Positions 1 to 5,155 are shown, numbered from the stretch's first letter. The stretch is 5,155 bases of DNA from Deltaproteobacteria bacterium (GCA_025357175.1 JANXPS010000075.1:1-5155); one strand, 5' to 3'. Numbers and translations are program-made. Notes: generated from the letters alone by a model not told the origin.

Positions 1-210
1 TCGAACACCACCACGTCCACCCTGTCTAGCGTTTCGCGTGAGGCGGCAGGGACCGACTTGCTGGGCATCTGCTGGAACTTCCAGTACCTCGACAGCAGCC
101 AGGTAACGGCCGACGCCGGCATCTGGGCGCACAACAACGCCTACGCCAACCGGCTGGTCTACGACGCCATCGAGGCGCTCGGGATCCGGCCGAGCTTCAC
201 GCGTCCGTAA
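1..210 (+). CDS. C-terminal end of a probable multiheme c-type cytochrome (5'-partial)
   Basis: An open frame enters from the left edge in frame 1 and ends at TAA (208-210), giving 69 residues. Near its end it reads IWAHNNAYANRLVYDAIEAL. This resembles the closing motif G-V-H-N-P-x-Y-A-x-x-L-L-x-x-S-I seen at the C-terminus of many deltaproteobacterial multiheme or doubled-CXXCH cytochromes, usually preceded by an N-(W/Y)-x-(F/L) stretch like the CWNFQYLD here. Such proteins act in the periplasm or outer membrane in electron transfer. No CXXCH heme motif lies in the visible part, so the call rests on tail similarity recalled from the family, not on heme sites. The gene is followed at once by two hairpins and converges with the minus-strand operon. 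It could instead be another exported protein with a similar tail. Confidence 0.5.
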   Translation, partial: SNTTTSTLSSVSREAAGTDLLGICWNFQYLDSSQVTADAGIWAHNNAYANRLVYDAIEALGIRPSFTRP

Positions 211-221
211 CAACCCCCTGA

Positions 222-243
222 CCCGGCGGCACGCGCCGCCGGG
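222..243 (+). repeat. GC-rich hairpin just after the cytochrome-like gene
   Basis: A perfect 9-bp inverted repeat (222-230 with 235-243, CCCGGCGGC/GCCGCCGGG) encloses the loop ACGC, 11 bases after the TAA stop. It has no direct T-run on the plus strand. It may act as an accessory 3'-end stabilising structure or as the first of two tandem terminators, since the stronger hairpin begins 8 bases later. Confidence 0.55.
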
Positions 244-248
244 CGCAT

Positions 249-295
249 AAAAAACCGGGGGACGGGCTTCATGCCCGTCCCCCGGTTTCATTTTT
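249..295. terminator. Bidirectional intrinsic terminator between convergent genes
   Basis: A perfect 16-bp stem (252-267 with 273-288) encloses the loop TTCAT. On the plus strand the stem is followed by CA and then five T (291-295), so it can end the cytochrome-like transcript. On the minus strand the six A at 249-254 become a run of six U at the 3' side of the stem, a classic rho-independent signal for the crotonase transcript, whose stop codon lies about 78 bases upstream of the stem. The position between two convergent genes and the dual T-tracts support use from both sides. Confidence 0.85.
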
Positions 296-365
296 CGGCG
301 CTTCCGGATACCGGGAAATCGCCTCGCGGACACCCGCTCCGGCTGGCGCAGGTTGCAGAGCGCGA

Positions 366-1157
366 TTACCGCCCGCGAAACACGGGCTTCCGCTTCTCCT
401 TGAACGCCGCCTTGCCTTCGGCCAGGTCCTCGCTTTCCATGCACAGCCGGATCAGCGCGTCGGCTTCCTCGGACTCGGACCGCGGCAGGTCGCCGAATTC
501 CATGCACATCGCGAGGATCCGCTTGGTGCCCCGGATGGAAAGAGGCGCATTTTCGGCGATCTCACGCGCCATCTCGTCCACCACCTGCAGTAGTTCCTCG
601 GGCGGGCAGGCGCGGTTGACCAGTCCGATCTCTTTCGCGCGTCGGATGCCGATTCTGCGGGCCGTGTAGAACAGTTCCTTGGTCGCGGGAAGCCCGATCG
701 CATTGACAAAGCGCATGAGGCCCGACGGGCGGTAGATGATCCCGAGCTTCGCGGGCGTCATGCCGAACGAGGCGCCCTCCGACGCGATCCGGATGTCGCA
801 GGTGATCGCCAGTTCGAGCCCGCCGCCGAAGGCGAAGCCGTTGAGCATCGCGATCACCGGCGCGGGAAACGATTCGACCGTCCGGATCATGTCGTCGAAC
901 GGATTGGAGGAAAGCAGCACCTGCGCCTCTCCGGATCCTCCCGCCGGAATCTGCGTGATGTCGTAACCGGCACAGAACGCCTCGTCACCCTCCCCCCGGA
1001 GGATCACGCAGCGGACGTCATCCGTCGCAAGTTCGTCGAATGCGCGCGAAAGTTCCTTGAGCAGCCTGGGGTTGAGGGCATTCTTCTTGGCCGGGTTCGA
1101 TAGCGTGACCGTCGCGACCGGACCTTCTTTCGAGACCGTGACTTTTCCGCCCACCAT
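366..1157 (-). CDS. Crotonase-fold CoA enzyme, methylmalonyl-CoA decarboxylase-like (YgfG/ScpB type)
   Basis: The product is 263 residues, a normal length for the enoyl-CoA hydratase/isomerase family, and cytoplasmic. Visible family marks are the first oxyanion-hole loop CAGYD (62-66), the second loop FGGGLELAITCD (110-121) and a KRKPVFRGR tail. The hydratase catalytic Glu144 of rat crotonase falls on Pro135 in the segment FGMTPAKLG, whereas the second one (Glu164) is kept as Glu161. The pattern MTPxxLG-x-x-Y (Tyr142), KE-x-x-(F/Y)-TA, the R-C-(V/I)-I-L-R segment and the tail match my memory of E. coli methylmalonyl-CoA decarboxylase, which uses a Tyr at the Tyr142 position. The His of that enzyme's AGHD loop is Tyr65 here. 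Decarboxylation of (R)- or (S)-methylmalonyl-CoA to propionyl-CoA is therefore the best guess, but other crotonases without Glu144 remain possible. The start has a strong GGGAGG-like RBS overlapping the end of the upstream ATPase gene, 9 bp away, so both are cotranscribed. The stop is TAA (366-368). Confidence 0.88.
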   Translation of the reverse strand: MVGGKVTVSKEGPVATVTLSNPAKKNALNPRLLKELSRAFDELATDDVRCVILRGEGDEAFCAGYDITQIPAGGSGEAQVLLSSNPFDDMIRTVESFPAPVIAMLNGFAFGGGLELAITCDIRIASEGASFGMTPAKLGIIYRPSGLMRFVNAIGLPATKELFYTARRIGIRRAKEIGLVNRACPPEELLQVVDEMAREIAENAPLSIRGTKRILAMCMEFGDLPRSESEEADALIRLCMESEDLAEGKAAFKEKRKPVFRGR

Positions 1158-1166
1158 GCTCCCTCC

Positions 1167-2039
1167 CTACGCCAGCGCGTCGAGCGCGGTCATCATCGCC
1201 GCGGCGGTCGCCGCCAGGCTTTCGATCGCCTTCGTCGCCGGCGAGTCGGGGTGCGCCAGGAGGATCGGCGTTCCGGCATCCGACGCCTCGCGCAGTTCCA
1301 TCTGCAGCGGCACCTCGCCGATGAAGCGAAGCCCCATTTCGGCGCACGCCCTCGCGGCGCCGCCGTGGCCGAAGATCTCGGCCCGCCCCGAGCAATGGGG
1401 GCACAGGAAATAGCTCATGTTCTCCACGACGCCGAGGACGGGCACCCCCATCTTCTCGAACATCTTGACGGCCTTCTTCGCGTCGATCAGCGCGAGATCC
1501 TGCGGCGTGGTCACGATGATCGCGCCGGAAACGGGCGTCATCTGCACCAGCGAGATCTGCACGTCGCCGGTACCGGGGGGGAGGTCGATGACCAGGTAGT
1601 CGAGTTCCCCCCATTTCGCCCCGTGAATCAGCTGCTCGAGCGCCTTCATCAGCATGGGGCCGCGCCAGATGACCGGCGTGTCGTCCTCGAGCAGGAAACC
1701 GACGGACAAAAGCTTGATGCCGTCCTTTTCGGCCGGGAGGATCAGCTCTCCCTCCGCCTGCAGGCGGTGCCCCTTGAGACCGAACAGCGTCGGGACCGAA
1801 GGCCCGTAGATGTCGGCGTCGAGCAGGCCGACGCGCGCACCCGACTTGTGCAACGCCACGGCGAGGTTCGCGGCAATCGTCGATTTGCCCACCCCGCCCT
1901 TGCCGGACGCGACCGCCACCAGGTTGCGAACCCCCGGGACCGTCCGCCTCTGGTCGGTCATCGCCTTGTGCTGCGGCGGCGTCGGATTCGTTTCACGGGG
2001 CGGAGCACCACCCTTGTCCTTCTTCCCGAAAAAACCCAT
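1167..2039 (-). CDS. mrp: Mrp/NBP35-family P-loop ATPase, iron-sulfur cluster carrier
   Basis: This cytoplasmic ATPase of the Mrp/ApbC/NBP35 family (SIMIBI class, MinD/ParA-like) is expected to bind a bridging [4Fe-4S] cluster as a dimer and pass it to apo-proteins. The 290-residue product shows the deviant Walker A SGKGGVGKST (45-54, both Lys47 and Lys52 present), DADIYGPSVPTLFG (74-87), the Walker B/switch segment DLPPGTGD (152-159) and the cluster-binding CPHC (213-216) after ENMSYFL. It lacks an N-terminal MIP18/DUF59 domain and starts instead with a short basic and Pro-rich leader, as many short Mrp proteins do. I chose the ATG at 2037-2039 because GAAGGAG lies 6 bases before it on the minus strand. 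The frame stays open up to 2162, but that extension has no RBS or family similarity and would run into the opposite-strand TPR remnant. It is the first gene of an operon with the crotonase. Confidence 0.95.
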   Translation of the reverse strand: MGFFGKKDKGGAPPRETNPTPPQHKAMTDQRRTVPGVRNLVAVASGKGGVGKSTIAANLAVALHKSGARVGLLDADIYGPSVPTLFGLKGHRLQAEGELILPAEKDGIKLLSVGFLLEDDTPVIWRGPMLMKALEQLIHGAKWGELDYLVIDLPPGTGDVQISLVQMTPVSGAIIVTTPQDLALIDAKKAVKMFEKMGVPVLGVVENMSYFLCPHCSGRAEIFGHGGAARACAEMGLRFIGEVPLQMELREASDAGTPILLAHPDSPATKAIESLAATAAAMMTALDALA

Positions 2040-2044
2040 CTGCC

Positions 2045-2052
2045 GCTCCTTC
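2045..2052 (-). promoter_or_regulatory. Ribosome binding site that fixes the mrp start
   Basis: Read on the minus strand, GAAGGAG is followed by the 6-base spacer CGGCAG and ATG at 2039-2037. This near-perfect anti-16S match decides for the 290-residue product over the longer open frame that reaches 2162. Confidence 0.85.
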
Positions 2053-2103
2053 TCAAGATTGCTTCCCGCAGGATACCACCCCGCGCGGGGGGACGAATCC
2101 TCT

Positions 2104-2120
2104 ACTGATATTATTGGCGA
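2104..2120. promoter_or_regulatory. AT-rich island in the divergent intergenic region, possible -10 elements
   Basis: In otherwise GC-rich DNA the stretch ACTGATATTATTGGCGA stands out. On the minus strand it reads TAATAT (2113-2108), a plausible -10 box about 70 bases before the mrp start. On the plus strand the overlapping TATTAT (2109-2114) is a 5-of-6 match to the -10 consensus and would serve the TPR-FecR cassette. I see no convincing -35 hexamer at 16-18 bases on either strand, so this is only a candidate. Confidence 0.25.
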
Positions 2121-2151
2121 ATGCTGCCGATACGGATTCATGGACACACAT

Positions 2152-2355
2152 GCCCGGGCCATGGCCGGCGACTACGTCGCGGCGATCGATGCGATGAACC
2201 GCTACCTCGAACTCGCGCCCGATGCCCCCGATGCCCGGCAGGCGAAAGACAAGATCTACGAGTGGGAGGCGTTGCAGCCGGCTTCGCCCCAGGGCACGCA
2301 GGGATCCGGCCGCGGGTCGGTCGGACCGCAAGGGAAAGGGAGAATCCGAAGATGA
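2152..2355 (+). pseudogene. Orphan TPR C-terminal tail, remnant of a lipoprotein gene paralogue
   Basis: Frame 1 encodes an A-R-A-MAGDYVAAIDAMNRYLEL stretch followed by APDAPDARQAKDKIYEWEAL, a single TPR-like helix pair and cap, then a Gly/Arg-rich tail ending in RIRR and TGA (2353-2355). It is a close copy of the last ~70 residues of the lipoprotein immediately downstream: 34 of 42 aligned residues match (2161-2286 against 3426-3551, 18 base differences in 126). Similarity stops abruptly upstream of about 2152, inside the TPR. No signal peptide, no N-terminal part and no good RBS precede the in-frame ATGs at 2140 or 2161. The simplest reading is a gene whose front was deleted. A 71-residue protein from ATG 2140 cannot be excluded, because the reading frame is intact and the base changes are moderate in effect. 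Its TGA overlaps the next ATG as ATGA, so translation of the remnant could still couple to the lipoprotein gene. Confidence 0.7.
2152..2355 (+). repeat. Direct repeat copy A (TPR tail plus RBS and ATGA junction)
   Basis: This copy aligns with 3417-3623, offset 1265 bases, without gaps over the first 135 bases and with about 86% identity over 2161-2286. The Gly/Arg tail is looser, with one codon of length difference. Both copies end in GGGAG, a 9-base spacer and ATGA. Confidence 0.85.
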
Positions 2356-3623
2356 GACAGCCGATCGCGATCACGCTGGTCGCCGCACTCCTCCTGCAGG
2401 GCTGCGTTCCCTACACGAGCAACTACAAGCCGACTCCCGGCGGCGGCCGGAAGGTCGTCGGCCTCGACCGGCCTGCGGCCCAGGCGGGACCCGCCCGGAT
2501 CGATATCGTGGGAAGTCCGACCGCAATGTCTCCTGCCGACCCCCTTGCATTCCGGGTCGCCCGAACGCTGACGGGACCCGAGGCGAACATCACGACCACC
2601 CGGGAAAACGCCTACAAGCGCTCGTGGACTCCGCTGATCATCCCGGTTGGCGTGCTGCTCATCGGCATCTCTCCCGTGCTGCTGGTCTTCGCCGGGCTGT
2701 CGAACGGCAACGATGCGATGGACAAGCTCATCGGGCTCGATGCCGACCCGTGCAAGCACGGCTTTTTCGGTTTCGCGGCCCTTACCTTCGTCGGGATCAT
2801 CGATTCCTGCGAGATCGCGGACAGCCGGACGGGCGAAGAGAAGGAACCGACCGGGAAAACCGTTTCCGAGGAGGCCGGCGTCCCCGACGTGAAGCTCGAT
2901 GTCCGGCTGCAGGCCACGGGGGAGGAACCGGTCGTCCGGACGCTGCAAACGGATGCCGGGGGCAACGCCTCGCTGGAAATCGGCCCGCTGTTCCGTTCGT
3001 TCCGGGCGGAACCGGGCAATGTGGATGTCGTCGTCCGATCGGCGGGAAACGGCGGCCTCGAACAAACGGCACGGATCGAAGCCGGGGCATCCCGGCGGCT
3101 GTTCACCCCCTTCTCCGAAGAGAGGGCGGGCGACCGGGCGCTCTCCGAAGGGGAAGGGCTCGTCGCCCTCGATCATTTCACCCGGGCGCTCCAGAATTGC
3201 GCGGGTTCATCCGCCGAATCCGCTCTCCGGAAGAAAACGTTCGCCACCTATCGCGCCCTGCCGCTGAAACCGCCCGTTCCCGAGGAAGCCAGGCGGCTGG
3301 TCGTCCAGGCCGAAACGCTCGCGAAAAACAACGACGCCTCGGGGGCGATCGGCAAACTGACGGAGGCGGTCCGGACGACGCCCTGGCTTCCGGTCGCCCG
3401 CTACAACCTGGCGATGGCTCAGGCCATGGCCGGCGATTACGGCGCGGCGATCGGTGCGATGAACGTCTACCTGGAGCTCGCTCCCGACTCCCCGGACGCG
3501 CGGCAGGCGAAAGACAAGGTCTACGAGTGGGAGGCGATGAAGCCGACTTCCACGCCCCCGGCGGCCGGAGAAGGCGGACGGGGCCGGCCCGCCCTGCCCG
3601 GGGGCGGGAGAGGTCGGAGATGA
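2352..3623 (+). CDS. TPR-repeat lipoprotein with an internal membrane segment
   Basis: No family name is recognised for this 423-residue product. It begins MRQPIAITLVAALLLQGC, a lipoprotein signal peptide with lipobox LQGC and lipidated Cys18, so it should be anchored in the inner or outer membrane facing the periplasm. A ~60-residue polar stretch follows, then a strongly hydrophobic segment at about 94-115 and a shorter one at 138-150, flanked by Cys134 and Cys153. Residues 178-250 look like a small beta-rich domain (alternating VKLDVRL, VDVVVRS). The C-terminal part (about 265-395) is helical with two or more TPR-like units, the last containing AGDYGAAIGAMNVYLELAPD. It ends in a Pro/Gly/Arg-rich tail. 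The start is set by GGGAG at 2338-2342, 9 bases before the ATG at 2352, and by the ATGA overlap with the preceding remnant. The stop TGA overlaps the next ATG in the same way. TPRs suggest a scaffold role, but function is unknown. Confidence 0.85.
   Translation: MRQPIAITLVAALLLQGCVPYTSNYKPTPGGGRKVVGLDRPAAQAGPARIDIVGSPTAMSPADPLAFRVARTLTGPEANITTTRENAYKRSWTPLIIPVGVLLIGISPVLLVFAGLSNGNDAMDKLIGLDADPCKHGFFGFAALTFVGIIDSCEIADSRTGEEKEPTGKTVSEEAGVPDVKLDVRLQATGEEPVVRTLQTDAGGNASLEIGPLFRSFRAEPGNVDVVVRSAGNGGLEQTARIEAGASRRLFTPFSEERAGDRALSEGEGLVALDHFTRALQNCAGSSAESALRKKTFATYRALPLKPPVPEEARRLVVQAETLAKNNDASGAIGKLTEAVRTTPWLPVARYNLAMAQAMAGDYGAAIGAMNVYLELAPDSPDARQAKDKVYEWEAMKPTSTPPAAGEGGRGRPALPGGGRGRR
3417..3623 (+). 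repeat. Direct repeat copy B (intact lipoprotein C-terminus and junction)
   Basis: This is the partner of 2152-2355, lying inside and at the end of the lipoprotein gene. It codes for the last TPR unit, the Gly/Arg-rich tail ending RGRR, the RBS GGGAG (3606-3610) and the ATGA that starts the FecR-domain gene. Confidence 0.85.
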
Positions 3624-4534
3624 CGCCGTCCAACCGGATCTGCGTCCTCGCGATCGCCTTCTGCCTCTGCCTGCCGGCAGCGGCCTTCCCGGCGGATGCC
3701 GTGCGGGAGAAATCCGCCGTGCGAAGCTGGCTCGAGCAGATGGTCCAGCGTCTGGAATCATCCCGGGACGAGGCCTTGCGCAACGAATACAAGGCGGGCG
3801 CCACACTCCGGAAGGCCGAAGCGCTTCTTTCCAGGGCGAAGGCGGCCGGAAGCGTCCCGGCGGAAGCCGCGGCGGGAAAGGCGGCCGACAACGCGCGCGA
3901 GGCGCAGCGAAAAGCCGGATCGCAGCGGATGCGTGCCGAATCGACGCTCTCGTACCTGAAACCGCTGCTTGAGCGGCAGGACCGGTACGCGATCGGCGCC
4001 GCGTTCATGGGGGTGCACGGGAAGGTGGAAATCAGAAATGGCGACCAGTGGCTCCCGATGGGCGAGGACAAGCGCTTCCTCCCCCCCGGGACGACGGTCC
4101 GTACGGGCCCCGACAGCGGCGTGGGCATGGAACTCCCGGACGGCTCGAGGGCGTGGCTCGGTCCCGACAGCCGCTTCACGGTCGCCCAGCCGCCGGAAGG
4201 ATGGGGCGAGGTCGGTCAGTTGCTGAATATAGAAGCGGGCGTCGTGAAGGCGCACGTCATGAAAGGGATCGTGAGGAAGTTCGAGGTTCGCGGCACCTGC
4301 GGCGGTGGGGCGGTTCGCGGCACCTCCTTCCGTGTCCGGCAGGCGGAGGGCGGTTCGACCGTGTTCGAAGTCGATGAAGGCGTCGTCGAGGTGGCCGACC
4401 TCAAGGGAGACGGAAAGGTTTCCGTGACGGCGGGCTTCCGCGTCGAGGTCAGGCCGGGGGGGTTGCCGGGAAAAGCTGAACCATTCACGCCGTCCAACGG
4501 ACCGGAACCCTGGGAAGTCCCGGAGGGCGAATGA
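3620..4534 (+). CDS. Periplasmic FecR-domain protein with N-terminal coiled coil
   Basis: This 304-residue product has a Sec signal peptide (about 1-25, cleavage near AFPA/DA). Next comes an Ala/Arg/Glu-rich helical region (about 35-120) likely to form a coiled coil, then a FecR-type beta domain (about 130-277). FecR marks are the opening MGVHGKVEIRNGDQW, the PPGTTVRTGPDSGVGMELPDG segment region (155-174), LGPDSRFTV, and FEVRGTCGGGAVRGTSFRV (221-239), where the usual V-R-T-P is altered but the A-V-R-G-T-x-F core is intact. The true FecR of iron signalling is a sigma regulator with an N-terminal cytoplasmic part and one membrane helix. Here a cleavable signal replaces these, and no sigma factor or TonB receptor is nearby, so a structural or ligand-binding envelope role is more likely. 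GGGAG lies 9 bases before the ATG. The start overlaps the previous stop (ATGA), and its own stop overlaps the next start the same way. Confidence 0.88.
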   Translation: MTPSNRICVLAIAFCLCLPAAAFPADAVREKSAVRSWLEQMVQRLESSRDEALRNEYKAGATLRKAEALLSRAKAAGSVPAEAAAGKAADNAREAQRKAGSQRMRAESTLSYLKPLLERQDRYAIGAAFMGVHGKVEIRNGDQWLPMGEDKRFLPPGTTVRTGPDSGVGMELPDGSRAWLGPDSRFTVAQPPEGWGEVGQLLNIEAGVVKAHVMKGIVRKFEVRGTCGGGAVRGTSFRVRQAEGGSTVFEVDEGVVEVADLKGDGKVSVTAGFRVEVRPGGLPGKAEPFTPSNGPEPWEVPEGE

Positions 4535-5155
4535 GCCCGCGACCGAATGTCCTTCGAACGATCGCCCTGACGGCATCCGCGGCTGCGGCGCTGTCGCTGG
4601 CATACGGTTTGTTTCCGGCATACGCCGGATGCGTTGCGGTCATGTCGCAGAGTTATGTCGACTCGCTGAACCGCGCGTCGCATTCCAATTCCTACAAGAC
4701 GAACAATCCGCTGCCCGCCAACATCACGACGGAACAGCAGTGCCAGGATTACCTGAAAACCTTCTGGAACTATAAAAACGACAGCGGATACCAGAAGACC
4801 CGGTGCGAGTGCAACGGTTCCTCCGGCGGCGGAGGGGGGGGCGGCATCTCAATCCCTTCCGGCGCGACGCCGGGCCAGGCGCTGGCACTCGGCATCCTGG
4901 GGGCCGCGCTCAATTCGGCCATGGCCCAGCCGGCGGGGCCGTCGGCTGAGGAGATCGCCCGCAAGCAGGCGCAGGAGGAAGAAGCGCGCCGCCGCGCGGA
5001 GGAGGAAGCCCGACGGCAGGCGGAAGAGGCCGCGCGACTCGCGGCGATCGAGAAGGCGCGGCGGCTCGCGATCGCGGGGCAGATGAAGTTTGAGTACCGC
5101 ATTATCGGCGGGAGGCAGCACTTCATCGTTAACGGCGACGATCACACCGACGAAC
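4531..5155 (+). CDS. Exported Cys-containing coiled-coil protein of unknown function (3'-partial)
   Basis: The ATG at 4531 overlaps the FecR gene's TGA (ATGA), with GGAGG four bases before it (4522-4526). The frame is open to the window end, giving 208 residues so far. It begins with a basic and hydrophobic signal sequence (about 1-32) ending in FPAYA before Gly-Cys. Signal peptidase I cleavage after AYA is most likely, although YAGC could be a poor lipobox. A polar domain with Cys34, Cys71, Cys92 and Cys94 (C-E-C) follows, then a run of seven glycines (99-105). After that comes an Ala/Gly/Leu segment (about 113-131) that may pack against a membrane. A highly charged Glu/Arg/Ala helix at about 138-180, an obvious coiled coil, precedes a short beta-like end, KFEYRIIGGRQHFIVNG. 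I do not recognise a family. By position and export signal it belongs with the two genes before it. Confidence 0.8.
   Translation, partial: MSPRPNVLRTIALTASAAAALSLAYGLFPAYAGCVAVMSQSYVDSLNRASHSNSYKTNNPLPANITTEQQCQDYLKTFWNYKNDSGYQKTRCECNGSSGGGGGGGISIPSGATPGQALALGILGAALNSAMAQPAGPSAEEIARKQAQEEEARRRAEEEARRQAEEAARLAAIEKARRLAIAGQMKFEYRIIGGRQHFIVNGDDHTDE

Noticed and set aside
222..288. Tandem hairpins as a CRISPR, attachment site or small RNA
   Set aside because: The two stems are unrelated in sequence, there are no spacers or repeats, and the position after convergent stop codons is explained by termination.
344..357. TGGCGCAGGTTGCA as a sigma-54 promoter
   Set aside because: The GG and GC elements are two bases too close for a sigma-54 site, and no plus-strand gene follows.
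271..669. Plus-strand open frame starting in the terminator loop
   Set aside because: Its start lies within the hairpin loop and most of it is antisense to the crotonase gene. The product has low-complexity Ser/Arg composition.
1251..2108. 285-residue plus-strand open frame opposite mrp
   Set aside because: It is the mirror of the mrp coding frame, rich in Arg/His/Asp, and has no RBS or recognisable motif.
2040..2162. N-terminal extension of mrp by 41 residues
   Set aside because: The internal ATG at 2039 has a near-perfect RBS and the extension has no family similarity. It would also cover the promoter region and the start of the TPR remnant.
2222..3619. Very long plus-strand open frame leading into the FecR-domain gene
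   Set aside because: It overlaps the lipoprotein gene in another frame, gives a low-complexity Arg/Gly/Pro-rich translation, and bypasses the clear signal peptide and RBS at 3620.
3758..4621. 287-residue open frame on the minus strand
   Set aside because: It is antisense to the well-supported FecR-domain gene. Such frames stay open by codon bias in GC-rich DNA, and the translation shows no domain.

Overview
The window is GC-rich bacterial DNA, dense with genes. The gene content suggests an anaerobic, deltaproteobacteria-like Gram-negative (Geobacter/Desulfobacterota style). The supporting features are a cytochrome-type C-terminal tail at the left edge, an Mrp-type Fe-S carrier ATPase, a decarboxylase-like crotonase, and a run of exported proteins with lipobox, TPR and FecR domains. 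The taxonomic call is inference from gene content only.

Layout. (1) Positions 1-210, plus strand: the last 69 codons of a gene that resembles the end of a multiheme c-type cytochrome. (2) Positions 211-365: an intergenic stretch with a GC-rich hairpin and a 16-bp-stem hairpin that can act as a terminator for both convergent transcription units. (3) Positions 366-2039, minus strand: a two-gene operon, Mrp/NBP35-family ATPase first, then a crotonase-fold enzyme whose active-site pattern matches methylmalonyl-CoA decarboxylase (YgfG/ScpB) better than enoyl-CoA hydratase. The two genes are 9 bp apart. (4) Positions 2040-2151: a divergent intergenic region with an AT-rich island that may hold promoter elements. 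(5) Positions 2152-5155, plus strand: a cassette that starts with an orphan TPR tail (pseudogene remnant or very small gene). This is followed by a TPR lipoprotein, a periplasmic FecR-domain protein with a coiled coil, and an exported coiled-coil protein that runs off the right edge.

How they fit. All three plus-strand genes carry export signals and each is joined to the gene before it by an ATGA stop/start overlap, so they look like one translationally coupled envelope operon. The orphan TPR tail upstream is a diverged copy of the lipoprotein's own C-terminus (34 of 42 residues identical, about 86% at DNA level). It ends in the same RBS-spacer-ATGA junction, which points to an ancestral tandem of lipoprotein genes that lost the front of its first copy. 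The function of this cassette is not recognisable from sequence, and it is the most promising candidate for an undescribed system here. The minus-strand operon is ordinary housekeeping or metabolic content.
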